Source of the DNA: Candidatus Dechloromonas phosphorivorans
Lineage (GTDB): Bacteria; Pseudomonadota; Gammaproteobacteria; Burkholderiales; Rhodocyclaceae
Direction of reading: 5' to 3'
NCBI GenBank assembly: GCA_016721185.1
Contig: JADKIP010000015.1
Coordinates: forward strand, 452,950 to 516,949
Length of the DNA stretch: 64,000 nt
Under the pieces are notes generated by a model. It was not told where the DNA came from and did not search any database. It saw only the letters and a program-made list of their open reading frames with translations. The stretch's first letter is position 1; each line of letters opens with the position of its first letter. Both the position numbers and the translations under genes were made by a program. This document shows positions 8,051-16,282 of the stretch, piece by piece.

Positions 8051-9190
8051 ATGAAAAACATGAATCGTCGGCTTTCCGGCCTTACGCTCTCCCTGCTCGC
8101 CCTCGCCGTTTCTGGCTGCAGCATCCTTCCTGATTCCCGCAAGATCGATTACAAGTCCTCAACCAAGGCGGTGCCGACGCTCGAAGTGCCGCCTGATCTT
8201 TCTCAGGTCTCTCGCGACGAACGCTTTCTCGTGCCGGATGCGGCCGGCAAAGGCAGTGCAACATACTCTGCCTACAGTGCTGATCGCACGCCGCTGGCCC
8301 AAGCGCAGAGTTCGACCGTACTGCCGCAGGTGGACAAGGTCCGGGTTGAGCGTTCAGGCAATCAGCGTTGGCTGGTTGTCGCGGCAACGCCTGATAAATT
8401 GTGGGATACCGTCAAGGATTTCTGGCAAGAAACCGGGTTTATCGTCAATATCGAGCGCCCGGATGCGGGCGTGATGGAAACTGATTGGGCTGAGGATCGG
8501 GCCAAGATCGGCGGCGATCTGATCCGCAACACGGTTGGCAAACTGCTTGACTCGCTCTATTCGACCGGCGAGCGCGATAAATACCGGACTCGCTTCGAGC
8601 CCGGTGTTGAGCCAGGGACAACCGATATTTTTATTAGTCATCGCGGCATGGAAGAGGTCTATACCTCATCGGCCAAGGACGACACCCGCTGGCAGCCGCG
8701 GCCGCCGGATCCGGAACTTGAAGCTGAAATGCTGCGTCGTCTGATGGTTCGCATGGGCTCTGACGAGAAACGTGCTGAAGCATCGGTCGCCTCGGCCAAG
8801 GCAGAGCCGCGGGCCAATCTGGCCAAGTCGGATGATGGGGCTGGTACGCTGGAAGTTTACGAGCGTTTTGATCGTGCCTGGCGTCGGGTTGGACTGGCGC
8901 TTGATCGCGTCGGCTTCACGGTGGAGGATCGTGACCGTTCGCGCGGCCTGTACTTTGTGCGTTACGTCGATCCTGAAATTGACAACACCAAAAAAGATGA
9001 TGGCTGGGTTTCCAAGCTGGCCTTCTGGAAGGGGGCAGAACCACCCGCCAGTTCAAAGGTTCAGTATCGTATTTACGTGAGTGACGCTGGTCCGAAGAGC
9101 GTTGTTCAGGTGCTCTCCAGCGAAGGCGGCGTCGACAAGTCGGATACCGCCAAGAGAATTCTCAGCTTGCTTCTCCAGCAGCTGCAGTGA
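8051..9190 (+). CDS. bamC: Outer membrane protein assembly factor BamC (NlpB) lipoprotein
   Basis: Lipoprotein of the BAM complex, anchored on the periplasmic face of the outer membrane. The signal peptide ends in a lipobox (AVSGC) with Cys23 as the lipidated residue. The following unstructured stretch with 'IDYKSS...PTLEVPPDLSQ' is the BamD-binding lasso, then two helix-grip domains (about residues 110-220 and 260-379) appear. At 379 residues it is slightly longer than the E. coli protein, mainly in the inter-domain linker. Position right after dapA supports the assignment. Confidence 0.92.
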   Translation: MKNMNRRLSGLTLSLLALAVSGCSILPDSRKIDYKSSTKAVPTLEVPPDLSQVSRDERFLVPDAAGKGSATYSAYSADRTPLAQAQSSTVLPQVDKVRVERSGNQRWLVVAATPDKLWDTVKDFWQETGFIVNIERPDAGVMETDWAEDRAKIGGDLIRNTVGKLLDSLYSTGERDKYRTRFEPGVEPGTTDIFISHRGMEEVYTSSAKDDTRWQPRPPDPELEAEMLRRLMVRMGSDEKRAEASVASAKAEPRANLAKSDDGAGTLEVYERFDRAWRRVGLALDRVGFTVEDRDRSRGLYFVRYVDPEIDNTKKDDGWVSKLAFWKGAEPPASSKVQYRIYVSDAGPKSVVQVLSSEGGVDKSDTAKRILSLLLQQLQ

Positions 9191-9954
9191 TCCGCTTCGC
9201 CTCACTCGGCAGCGGCAGCGCGGGTAATGCGCTGCTGGTCGAAAGTGAGGCGACTTGCCTGATGCTGGACTGTGGGTTCGGGTTGCGGGAAACCGTGGCC
9301 CGACTCCAAAATCTCGGGCGCCAGCCCAGTGACATTTCCGGCATTCTCGTCACCCACGAACACGGCGACCACGTTGGTGGCGTTTTTCGATTTGCCCGAA
9401 AGTTTTCCCTGCCGGTCTGGATGACTCACGGTTCCTGGGTTGCTTGCGGTGAATCCGATCTCGGGCTTGATCTGCATATCATTGATAGTCATCGTTCCTT
9501 GACCATCGGCGATCTTGAGGTGCAACCCTTTCCCGTGCCACATGATGCACGCGAACCTGTGCAATACATTTTTTCTGATCCCACTTTTCGCCTTGGTGTA
9601 TTGACTGACATTGGTGAAATCACCCCGCATGTGCGAGATTTGTTGTCAGGTTGCGATGGGTTGGTACTGGAATTCAATCACGATGCGCAAATGCTGGCAC
9701 AGTCATCCTATCCGGTTTCATTGAAACGGCGGATTGCCGGGCGTTATGGCCATCTGGAAAACTCGGCCGCGGTCGGCTTGCTCAATCAAATCGATTGCTC
9801 TCGTCTGCAACATTTAGTCGCCGCTCACCTTAGTGAGCGCAATAATCTACCCAGTCTGGTGGTGCGCTCAGTGGCTCGTGTTTTGGGCTGTGAGGAAAGC
9901 TGGGTGGGCGTGGCGACGCCTGATATGGGTTTTTCCTGGCGCGAACTGTGTTGA
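9187..9954 (+). CDS. Metallo-beta-lactamase-fold hydrolase, YycJ/WalJ-like
   Basis: 255-residue MBL-fold protein starting SLGSGSAGNALLVE, the hallmark of the YycJ/WalJ subgroup (predicted nucleases or phosphodiesterases). Metal ligands are seen in THEHGDHVGG, PHDAREP and LEFNHD, with VAAHLSERNN near the end. The GTG start at 9187 overlaps the bamC stop, so translation is coupled to bamC. A strong terminator follows at 9988. Function in cell-wall or DNA metabolism is only known for distant homologues. Confidence 0.85.
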   Translation: MIRFASLGSGSAGNALLVESEATCLMLDCGFGLRETVARLQNLGRQPSDISGILVTHEHGDHVGGVFRFARKFSLPVWMTHGSWVACGESDLGLDLHIIDSHRSLTIGDLEVQPFPVPHDAREPVQYIFSDPTFRLGVLTDIGEITPHVRDLLSGCDGLVLEFNHDAQMLAQSSYPVSLKRRIAGRYGHLENSAAVGLLNQIDCSRLQHLVAAHLSERNNLPSLVVRSVARVLGCEESWVGVATPDMGFSWRELC

Positions 9955-9987
9955 TGGACGGTTTAGCTGCGAATAAAAATAGACAAT

Positions 9988-10017
9988 AAAAAACGGGGCC
10001 GAAGCCCCGTTTTTTTT
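9988..10017. terminator. Bidirectional Rho-independent terminator
   Basis: ACGGGGC (9993-9999), a four-base loop and GCCCCGT (10004-10010) are flanked by A-runs on the left and eight T on the right. The A/T runs make it work for both the MBL gene (plus) and the small lipoprotein gene (minus) that converge here. Confidence 0.9.
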
Positions 10018-10029
10018 AAGCTTGAAGAA

Positions 10030-10293
10030 TTACTTCTTCATTTCTTCAGCAGGCTTGGCTGGTTCGCCGGCCGGAACAGCAGGAGCAGCGGCAGCATCAG
10101 CCGGCTTGGCAGCGTCAGCAGCAGGAGCGGCGGCCGGAGCAGCGGCTTCAGCAGGCTTGGCAGCTTCCGGAGCCGGGGCGGCAGCAGGAGCTGGGGCGGC
10201 AGCAGGAGCGGCAGGAGCCGGAGCTTCGGCAGGCTTGCCACAAGCGGCCAGGGTTAGAGCGAGCAGAGCAGCAACGAGGTAGGACTTGTTCAT
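10030..10293 (-). CDS. Small Ala/Pro-rich lipoprotein
   Basis: 87-residue protein with an N-terminal lipoprotein signal (LALTLAAC, Cys18) followed by about 65 residues made almost wholly of Ala, Pro, Glu and Lys in degenerate AAPAP / EAAKPAE blocks, ending EEMKK. No folded domain is apparent. It may be a periplasmic spacer-like lipoprotein; low-complexity lipoproteins of this kind are common and of unknown role. A ribosome site (GGAAAC) precedes the ATG and the gene ends in the shared terminator. Confidence 0.75.
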   Translation of the reverse strand: MNKSYLVAALLALTLAACGKPAEAPAPAAPAAAPAPAAAPAPEAAKPAEAAAPAAAPAADAAKPADAAAAPAVPAGEPAKPAEEMKK

Positions 10294-10429
10294 GGGGTTT
10301 CCTTATCGATAGAAAGCGGCAAAAGCCAATAAAATTTAGAGATCAGGAGCGACCTAATCAGGTTACGATTATAACAATAAATTGTGTCAATTTGCGGGAA
10401 TTGCTGCACCGCCGCATGGCGGCTGGGTA

Positions 10430-10906
10430 TCAGAGCCCCAGCGTGCTTGTCCTGATCGGCTCGCCGCCCGCTGAGGATAGTTCCGAGAAGCGGTTCAGGT
10501 AGGGTTTTAATTCATCAATTTCGTCGACCAGCAGTTTGCTGCGCGGCAAATCCCGCTCAAAGCGGATCAGCGCATGTTTATCGTCGATGATCAGCATGCT
10601 ATCCCGTAAATGTGCCATGTTTGGCGGGCTTTGTTGCGCAGTTGCCAAGTGGCTGAAGTCGGTAAGCAGCTTGATCAGTAACGGGGATTGGTTGTGCAAC
10701 CGCTCGGCATTGCGGACGATTATCTGGAGGCTTTCCTTATGCCCCGCGCGCAGAATTCGCTTTATCTGGGGCAAGCGCAGGGATGATTCCAGTTTGAGTT
10801 GGCCGAGATCCTCGTCGTAAATGCAAATTTTTTGGCAAGCCATAAAGAGCAGACGGTCAATTGCCGTCTGGTAACCTTCCCAGGAGGTAATCAGTTCGCG
10901 AGCCAT
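10430..10906 (-). CDS. Conserved hypothetical protein, PLD-like fold suspected
   Basis: 158-residue soluble protein with no signal peptide or membrane segment. I do not recognise a named family with certainty. Visible traits: an N-terminal helix (ELITSWEGYQTAIDRLLFMA), a strand-like ICIYDEDL, later QIIVRNAERL, and 'DSMLIIDDKHALIRFERDLPRSKLL', a sequence style met in phospholipase-D-like domains that lack the HKD catalytic motif. Such stand-alone modules occur next to acyl- or methyltransferase genes in betaproteobacteria. It is divergent from rlmD. Confidence 0.6.
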   Translation of the reverse strand: MARELITSWEGYQTAIDRLLFMACQKICIYDEDLGQLKLESSLRLPQIKRILRAGHKESLQIIVRNAERLHNQSPLLIKLLTDFSHLATAQQSPPNMAHLRDSMLIIDDKHALIRFERDLPRSKLLVDEIDELKPYLNRFSELSSAGGEPIRTSTLGL

Positions 10907-10957
10907 AGCGCTCAGTCTAGCTGATTGTTAGAATTTGCGCTTTTTTTGGAGTTGACC

Positions 10958-12256
10958 GTGGCAATCGGGATCATCGAGTCGCTGGATCATGAGGCGAGAG
11001 GCATTACTCGCCTGGAGGGCAAGGCGGTTTTCGTTGACGGCGCGTTGCCCGGTGAAACTGTTGAGTACGCTAGTTTTCGCCGCAAATCGAGTTACGAGCT
11101 GGCGCATCTGGTACGTGTTATCAAGCCTTCAAGTGCTCGTATTGAACCACGCTGCCCGTATTTCGGGATCTGCGGTGGCTGCACCATGCAGCACATGGAC
11201 CCGGCGGCACAGATGGCGGCCAAGCAGCGGGTGCTTGAGGACGGACTTTGGCACATTGGTCGCGTACGGCCCGAGCAAATGCTGCCGCCGACGCAGGGCG
11301 CGCCGTGGGGTTACCGGCATCGGGCACGCCTTGCGGTGCGGAAGCTGCCGGATAACGGGGGAATGTTGATTGGTTTTCACGAGTGGCGCAGCAGTTATAT
11401 CGCCGACATGAAAACCTGTGAGATTTTGCCGCCACACGTCTCGGCCTTGCTCATGCCACTGCGCGAATTGTTCGCTGCGCTAACTATTGCCGAGCGTATT
11501 CCACAGGTTGAGGTCGCAGTCGGGGAGCAATGCACCGCACTTTTGTTGCGTATTCTTGAACCACTCAAGCCGAAAGATGAGCAATTGCTCCGCGAGTTTG
11601 CCGATCGCCACACTATTGTTTTTTATTTACAAGCCAAGGGGCCGGATTCGGTCTATCGCTTTTATCCCATACCGGGGCCACGTTTGTCCTACACGCTGCC
11701 TGAGTTCGACCTTGAATTCGATTTTCGGCCAACCGATTTTACTCAGGTGAACCATGCCGTGAACCAGGTTTTGGTGCGGCGAGCGCTGCGCTTGCTTGAC
11801 CCGCAACCGGGCGAGCGGATTGCCGACATGTTCAGTGGCTTGGGTAACTTCACCTTGCCGATTGCCCGTTCAGGTGCCACGGTGCTGGGTGTTGAAGGCA
11901 GCGAGGCGCTGGTGCAGCGTGGACGCGAGAGCGCTGCCGCGAACGGTCTGGCGGCGAGTGTTGAATTCGCCGTAGCCAATCTGTTTGAATGTACCGAAGC
12001 CTCACTGGGCGCGCTGGGGAGGTTCGACAAGATGCTGATTGACCCACCACGGGAAGGGGCAATGGCGCTGGTCAATGCGCTGCACGCGGATTTGCCAAGC
12101 CGTATCGTCTATGTTTCTTGCAACCCGGCCACATTGGCTCGGGATGCAGCGGTTTTGGTCAGCGCGAAAGGCTACCGTTTTGTCGCGGCAGCGGCGGTCA
12201 ATATGTTCCCGCATACCTCACACGTTGAATCAATCGCCATTTTCGAGCGGCCATGA
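10958..12256 (+). CDS. rlmD: 23S rRNA (uracil(1939)-C(5))-methyltransferase
   Basis: SAM-dependent methyltransferase that makes m5U1939 in 23S rRNA. An N-terminal TRAM domain (IIESLDHEARGITRLEGKAV) is followed by the [4Fe-4S] cysteine cluster C-x5-C-x2-C in CPYFGICGGC. The SAM site DMFSGLGNFTLPIA and the catalytic-cysteine motif VYVSCNPATLARD are intact. The GTG at 10958, preceded by GGAG at 10947-10950, is chosen over an upstream ATG at 10925, which would add 11 unrelated residues. It ends at a strong terminator. Confidence 0.93.
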   Translation: MAIGIIESLDHEARGITRLEGKAVFVDGALPGETVEYASFRRKSSYELAHLVRVIKPSSARIEPRCPYFGICGGCTMQHMDPAAQMAAKQRVLEDGLWHIGRVRPEQMLPPTQGAPWGYRHRARLAVRKLPDNGGMLIGFHEWRSSYIADMKTCEILPPHVSALLMPLRELFAALTIAERIPQVEVAVGEQCTALLLRILEPLKPKDEQLLREFADRHTIVFYLQAKGPDSVYRFYPIPGPRLSYTLPEFDLEFDFRPTDFTQVNHAVNQVLVRRALRLLDPQPGERIADMFSGLGNFTLPIARSGATVLGVEGSEALVQRGRESAAANGLAASVEFAVANLFECTEASLGALGRFDKMLIDPPREGAMALVNALHADLPSRIVYVSCNPATLARDAAVLVSAKGYRFVAAAAVNMFPHTSHVESIAIFERP

Positions 12257-12282
12257 AAAAGGGCGGCCTCGGCCGCCCTTTC
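12256..12282. terminator. Bidirectional terminator between rlmD and the BI-1 gene
   Basis: AAAGGGCGGC (12258-12267) pairs with GCCGCCCTTT (12272-12281) around a CTCG loop, with A-rich and T-rich flanks that suit both convergent genes. Confidence 0.85.
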
Positions 12283-12300
12283 AATTCAAATGCTTACGAA

Positions 12301-12993
12301 TCAGTCGCGTTCGCCCGTGAGCGCCATGATCAGTTGCAGCAGGCTGACGAAAACGTTGTAGATACTGAGGTATACCGACAAGGTTGCGCTGACATAATTT
12401 GTTTCGCCGCCTTGAACGATCCGGCTGATGTCATAAAGAATGTAGGCCGAGAAGACCATGACGGCTGCAGCAGAAATCGCCAGCGACAACGCAGGAATCT
12501 GGAAGAAAATATTAGCCAGCGCGGCCAGCAGAATCACAATCATGCCGATGAACAGAAATTTGCCCATGCCGCTAAAGTCACGCTTGCTGACGGTTGCAAT
12601 TGTCGCCATTGTGAAAAATACTGCGCCGGTGCCGCCTGCAGCCATGGCAATCATGCCGCCGCCGTTTGAAAAGCCGAGGGCAACCTGAAGAATGCGTGAC
12701 AGCATCAAGCCCATGAAGAAGGTAAAGCCAAGCAGCAGCGCAACGCCGAGGCCGCTATCCTTGTTCTTTTCAATGCCATACATGAATCCCCAGGCGATAC
12801 CCAGGAAAAGCAGGAAACTCATCAATGGACTGCCGGCCATGAAGCTGAACTGCATCTGGATGCCAACCATCGCACCGAGTACCGTAGGCACCATGGAGAT
12901 GGCAAGAAGCATGTAAGTGTTGCGCAGGACGCGGTTTTGCTGAAGAGCCAGCCCGGAAGAGCCTTGGCTGGCAATATCGAAGTTCGTGTTCAT
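12301..12993 (-). CDS. Bax inhibitor-1/YccA family integral membrane protein
   Basis: 230-residue protein with about seven hydrophobic segments, starting near residue 30 (YMLLAISMVPTVLGAMVG), and a short acidic-tolerant C-terminus ending LLQLIMALTGERD. This layout and the 'VFSAYILYDISRIVQGGETNYVSATLSVYLSIYN' type C-terminal region (seen here in pieces) are diagnostic for the BI-1/YccA/YbhL family, in which two acidic residues between the last helices form a pH sensor for proton or calcium leak. An AGGAGG ribosome site precedes the ATG. The physiological role in bacteria is unsettled; YccA inhibits FtsH. Confidence 0.88.
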   Translation of the reverse strand: MNTNFDIASQGSSGLALQQNRVLRNTYMLLAISMVPTVLGAMVGIQMQFSFMAGSPLMSFLLFLGIAWGFMYGIEKNKDSGLGVALLLGFTFFMGLMLSRILQVALGFSNGGGMIAMAAGGTGAVFFTMATIATVSKRDFSGMGKFLFIGMIVILLAALANIFFQIPALSLAISAAAVMVFSAYILYDISRIVQGGETNYVSATLSVYLSIYNVFVSLLQLIMALTGERD

Positions 12994-13175
12994 GGTTGTG
13001 CAATCCTCCTTAAAATTACTACATTGCTAAGACCAACGAGGCTGGCCGAAAGTTTCAATCATCGGCAAATGGGTCGGTCGGTCAATCTCTCTGCAGATTA
13101 TGTTATCATGCGCGCCTTCAAAAGCAGGGCTGGCGCGCTTGATGGTGCTGGTTCTGAAGTTGATTGTTAGTGCGG

Positions 13176-13263
13176 GGGGGTTTGGCAGAGTGGTCGATTG
13201 CACCGGTCTTGAAAACCGGCAAACTGAAAGGTTTCCAGGGTTCGAATCCCTGAGCCCCCGCCA
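13176..13263 (+). tRNA. tRNA-Ser (anticodon UGA), CCA encoded
   Basis: Class II tRNA of 88 nt. Acceptor stem GGGGGTT pairs with AGCCCCC (one G-U), D-stem GCA/TGC, anticodon stem CCGGT/ACCGG with anticodon TGA at 13210-13212, a long variable arm, T-arm with GTTCGAATC, discriminator G and a genomically encoded CCA (13261-13263). It closely follows the E. coli tRNA-Ser(UGA) pattern. Confidence 0.95.
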
Positions 13264-13289
13264 AATACAACATTTGACGTTTTGAAGTT

Positions 13290-13315
13290 AAAAACCGGTT
13301 TTGGCCGGTTTTTTT
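13290..13315 (+). terminator. Terminator of tRNA-Ser
   Basis: AAAAACCGG (13290-13298) and CCGGTTTTT (13305-13313) form a 9-bp stem with a 6-nt loop and run into T residues. Confidence 0.85.
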
Positions 13316-13339
13316 ACGCCTGATGCTTGATCAGCCCAC

Positions 13340-13531
13340 TCAATCGTCGATCTTTTCCTGGTTTTTGACATAGCGCTGACAGGCCTCGCGCAGGAAACTC
13401 ATCTGGCTTTTGAAATTTTTGCAGCCTTTGCAGATGGCGAGGTGCATTTCCAGATTGACCCGTTCGGGCAAGGTGATTTTTCTATCCTGTGCTTCGGATA
13501 GCAGGTGAGTGACTTCCTTGCAGCTCAGCAT
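13340..13531 (-). CDS. Zinc-binding anti-sigma factor (zf-HC2/ZAS type)
   Basis: 63-residue soluble protein beginning MLSCKEVTHLLSEAQDR, with the zinc-binding anti-sigma signature H-x3-C-x2-C (HLAICKGC) at about residues 29-36. Its start codon overlaps the stop of the ECF sigma gene in the stretch ATGCTGA, so the two are translationally coupled. Small cytoplasmic ZAS proteins bind their sigma factor and release it on thiol oxidation or loss of zinc. This matches the redox-related genes in the operon. MseR, which partners sigma-E in Neisseria and controls methionine sulfoxide reductase, is the closest known parallel I can name. Confidence 0.85.
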   Translation of the reverse strand: MLSCKEVTHLLSEAQDRKITLPERVNLEMHLAICKGCKNFKSQMSFLREACQRYVKNQEKIDD

Positions 13532-14106
13532 GGTTGTTCTCCTGCGGTGAACCAGTTTTTCTCCAGACAATTGCGCAAGCCGTTGCGGGCGCGATGAAGA
13601 ATGACGTTGCAATTGCTGATGGTGATACTGAGTTCCTGGCAGACCTCGGCGGTTTCAAACTCCAGAAACTCGCGCATCATGAAAACGCGGGCGGTGTTTT
13701 CGGGCAGGTGCTTCAGGCAGGCGTCGAAAACGTCCCAGAAACGTTGCTGCCGGAGGGCTTCTTCCGGATTGCCCCAATCGTTCGGGCGATTTCCCGGTGA
13801 CCAGTGGGCGTTGGCCTTGAATAGTGTTTCAAAGGTTTCATCGAGACTTTCCTCTTGCTGCGAGAACGAGGAAACATTGGTCGTGCGGCTTTGCAAGCGA
13901 ATCTGATCGATGATCTTGTTGCGCAGAATCGCAAATACCCAGGTTTTCAGCGCCGAACGGCCGGCGAACTCCTTGGCGCTGGTCAGCGCGGCGGCGAGGG
14001 CTTCCTGAACGACGTCTTCGGCCAGCGTTTCATCGCGTAGTTGTAAATGGGCAAACTTCATCATGTCGCGGCGAATGTCGGTCAGTGTGCTGTTGTCAAT
14101 CATCAT
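13525..14106 (-). CDS. ECF-type RNA polymerase sigma factor
   Basis: Sigma-70 family factor with regions 2 and 4 only. Region 2 is visible in DETLAEDVVQEALAAALT and ALKTWVFAILRNKIIDQIR; region 4 in CLKHLPENTARVFMMREFLEFETAEVCQELSI, followed by the recognition helix 'TISNCNVILHRARNGLRNCL'. The linker of about 45 residues between them is longer than average. The ATG at 14106 (or 14103) overlaps the end of the transferase gene. It is the fifth gene of a six-gene overlapping operon, and I infer that it recognises the TGTAAKAAA / CGACTAA motif found upstream of that same operon, of msrBA and of arsS. Confidence 0.9.
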   Translation of the reverse strand: MMIDNSTLTDIRRDMMKFAHLQLRDETLAEDVVQEALAAALTSAKEFAGRSALKTWVFAILRNKIIDQIRLQSRTTNVSSFSQQEESLDETFETLFKANAHWSPGNRPNDWGNPEEALRQQRFWDVFDACLKHLPENTARVFMMREFLEFETAEVCQELSITISNCNVILHRARNGLRNCLEKNWFTAGEQPC

Positions 14107-14812
14107 CTTGGTTGCGTCGGGTAGCGGAGCCATGATCGTACTGGGTTAGCGATGCTCGGTCGATCAGTTGTTGGTTTGCCAGTTCGGGGCAAAACTGAAG
14201 CAGGCGCTCGAAGTCTTCCCTGCGGTCAACGTCCCAAAACGGCTCAAATTCAGCCCACTGCCAACCCAGGCTGACGAGGCGCTGGCGCGTTTGTTGAAGA
14301 ACACGCTCGGTGCTCCAGGCAATATCGGCAAAGGCCAGAAATGATGCCTGGCGCATGCCGATCAGCACGTAGCCGCCGTCTTCGGCTGGCGTCAGCACGG
14401 CTTCGTTTTCGGTCAGCGCCGCAGCGGCACCTTGCAAGTGAGCCGCGTCGAGCATCGGGCAGTCGGTGCCGATGACCAGCGTGCCCGTGGGCGATGGAGA
14501 TTCGGCGATGGCGAGATGCATGCGCCCACCCAAATCGCCTTCGGGCTGCTGGCGCAGGGTGATCGGGCCGTTTGCCGCACATTTGGTGAAATCGGGGTGG
14601 CTGGTATCCGGGGCGCACCACAGCGTGACCGGGCCGATGTCGGCGGCCAATGCGGTGGCCACCGTGCGCTGGAGCAGCCAGCGTTGCAGGGCAGCGGCAC
14701 CTTCAGCGCCGAGGTGAGGAATCAGGCGGGTTTTGGTCAGGCCGGGAATCGGCGCTTTGGCCATAATCGCGATGGCGACTTTGAGTTTGTCTTCAGGATT
14801 TGCGGGGGGCAT
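14096..14812 (-). CDS. TIGR04282-family glycosyltransferase-like protein (selenodomain-associated transferase 1, DUF2064)
   Basis: About 238 residues with a nucleotide-diphospho-sugar transferase fold. Visible motifs are IAIMAKAPIPGLTKTRLIPHLG near the N-terminus and VIGTDCPMLDAAHLQ plus TPAEDGGYVLIGM, characteristic of the family called rSAM/selenodomain-associated transferase 1, later also named arsenosugar biosynthesis glycosyltransferase. The ATG at 14812 is chosen because it gives the conserved start and a short overlap with the preceding gene. In many genomes it co-occurs with TIGR04283, an ArsS-like radical SAM protein and SelD, all of which are in this window. Substrate unknown. Confidence 0.85.
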   Translation of the reverse strand: MPPANPEDKLKVAIAIMAKAPIPGLTKTRLIPHLGAEGAAALQRWLLQRTVATALAADIGPVTLWCAPDTSHPDFTKCAANGPITLRQQPEGDLGGRMHLAIAESPSPTGTLVIGTDCPMLDAAHLQGAAAALTENEAVLTPAEDGGYVLIGMRQASFLAFADIAWSTERVLQQTRQRLVSLGWQWAEFEPFWDVDRREDFERLLQFCPELANQQLIDRASLTQYDHGSATRRNQDDD

Positions 14813-15509
14813 AGCCGTATTCCCGAGCCAGATCATGCGGGTTAGCGCCAAAAAAGAAGCGCAGGCGGAGTTGCCACATCAACAGAATGGTTCGCAGCAC
14901 GCCGTGTTTTTCCCAGCGCCGGCCGGATGTGGCGACTCGTTCGGTCAGGCAGGCGGGGCGCGACAAGGCGCGTAGTTGGCGGGAGAACACGATGTCTTCC
15001 ATCAGCGGAATGTCGGGGAACCCGCCGATCCGGTCGAACGCTTGCCGGGTGACAAAAATGCCCTGATCGCCAGTGGCGATGCCGCTGAGTCGCGAGCGCC
15101 AGTTCATCATGAAGGCGACCAAACCGAGGCCGGAAACCGTGCCTTCGATTCGCACGTCAAAGCGCCCCCAACTCGCGCCTTGCTCGATCGCCTGGCGGAT
15201 CAGAGCTGGGGCCGAGGGTGGCAATTGGGTATCGGCATGCAGAAAGAGCAGCACCGGGCCGCGGGCGAGTGCGGCGCCGGTGTTCATCTGGCAGCCACGG
15301 CCGCTCGGCGATGTGGCGATTTGGTCGGCTAAACCGGCCGCTAACTGCACGGTGCTGTCGCTGCTGCCGCCATCGACGACGATAATTTCGCAGCTTTCGT
15401 GTCGGCAGGGCTGCAACCGCGCCAGCCATTGGGGCATGCCCAAGGCTTCGTTGAGCACAGGAACGATGATCGACAATTGGGGCGTTTCACTGGCGCTGCC
15501 CATATTCAT
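14793..15509 (-). CDS. TIGR04283-family glycosyltransferase (selenodomain-associated transferase 2)
   Basis: 238-residue GT-A family 2 transferase. It shows SIIVPVLNEALGMPQWLARL, the nucleotide-binding IIVVDGGSSDSTVQLA, GRGCQMNTGAALARG, and FLHADTQLPP with the metal-binding DxD-like HAD. The basic, aromatic C-terminal region (LRLRFFFGANP) is typical of this family. The ATG at 15509 forms an ATGA overlap with the DUF3047 stop. Partner of the TIGR04282 gene in the same operon; the pair is thought to act on a sugar in a selenium- or arsenic-linked pathway, but no product is established. Confidence 0.87.
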   Translation of the reverse strand: MNMGSASETPQLSIIVPVLNEALGMPQWLARLQPCRHESCEIIVVDGGSSDSTVQLAAGLADQIATSPSGRGCQMNTGAALARGPVLLFLHADTQLPPSAPALIRQAIEQGASWGRFDVRIEGTVSGLGLVAFMMNWRSRLSGIATGDQGIFVTRQAFDRIGGFPDIPLMEDIVFSRQLRALSRPACLTERVATSGRRWEKHGVLRTILLMWQLRLRFFFGANPHDLAREYGYAPRKS

Positions 15510-16282
15510 TCGGCGGTGGCTGCCGTGCATTCTTCGTCTTTGGCGACAAAGCGGAAATCGGCGAAGCCGGCGTGGGCTGTTTCGCCGGTATTGTCGGTGT
15601 CGGAGGCAATCGCCAGGCCGCTCAAACGTCCGCTGATGTCGCCAAAAGCGCGCTGAAAATCCTTCACCACATCGCGCCGTTCCTGCACCCAGCCACCGGC
15701 TTTGCCTGCGCCGGAGCGCAGCACCAGCATGCGGGCGCGGTCGGTGTAGGCATTGTTTTGTAACGTTCCGACCGGCTGTTTGTTGTCCCAGACGTAATTG
15801 ATCGCCGCGTCCGGCACCTGGTTGCCGTAAATGGAGCGGGCCAGGCTGAGCTTGGTGCGGGTGGCAAAACCCAATTGGTCCGGTGGTACGGTAAAAGTCA
15901 GGTAAACCCGCGCCGCGTAGTCGTCGCCGGATTTTTTGTTCATGTCGGCCGAAGCCACCGGCGCGTCGATGCGCCATTGCCAACACAAAATTGGCGTTTT
16001 TTTCAGGTCGACCGCAACCGTCCGCCCGAGCAGCGCCATGCTTTTGTTGGCGTGCGCTTCGACGGCCTGAACGCCATCCCACTGGCGCAAGGCGTAGCGC
16101 GTCGGCGGGAATTTGTCGTTCAGTTGCTCGATTTTCCAGGGCGCGGGAATTGCTGGATCGCTGGCATTAAAGCGACCCACCCAGAGCGGTTCGGCCGCTG
16201 CGGCGAGCGGCAACGCCAGATTTAGCCCCAGGGTCAGCAACGTGGGTAAACAATAATTTTTCAACGTAATCATCTGATTCAT
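15506..16282 (-). CDS. DUF3047 secreted protein
   Basis: 258-residue protein with a Sec signal peptide (LPTLLTLGLNLALPLAAAAEP, cut about residue 30) and a DUF3047 domain. The domain has a beta-rich look: PTRYALRQWDGVQAVEAHA, then ILCWQWRIDAPV, DDYAARVYLTF, and ISGRLSGLAIASDTDNTGE near the end. The family is periplasmic or secreted and of unknown function, possibly carbohydrate- or lipid-binding. The ATG at 16282 makes an ATGA overlap with the upstream oxidoreductase gene, so the two are coupled. Confidence 0.85.
   Translation of the reverse strand: MNQMITLKNYCLPTLLTLGLNLALPLAAAAEPLWVGRFNASDPAIPAPWKIEQLNDKFPPTRYALRQWDGVQAVEAHANKSMALLGRTVAVDLKKTPILCWQWRIDAPVASADMNKKSGDDYAARVYLTFTVPPDQLGFATRTKLSLARSIYGNQVPDAAINYVWDNKQPVGTLQNNAYTDRARMLVLRSGAGKAGGWVQERRDVVKDFQRAFGDISGRLSGLAIASDTDNTGETAHAGFADFRFVAKDEECTAATAE

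Noticed and set aside
15510..16082. Upstream extension of the TIGR04283 transferase (frame open to 16082)
   Set aside because: The extension is an Arg/Gly-rich antiparallel-type translation of the DUF3047 gene in another frame; the real ATG is at 15509.
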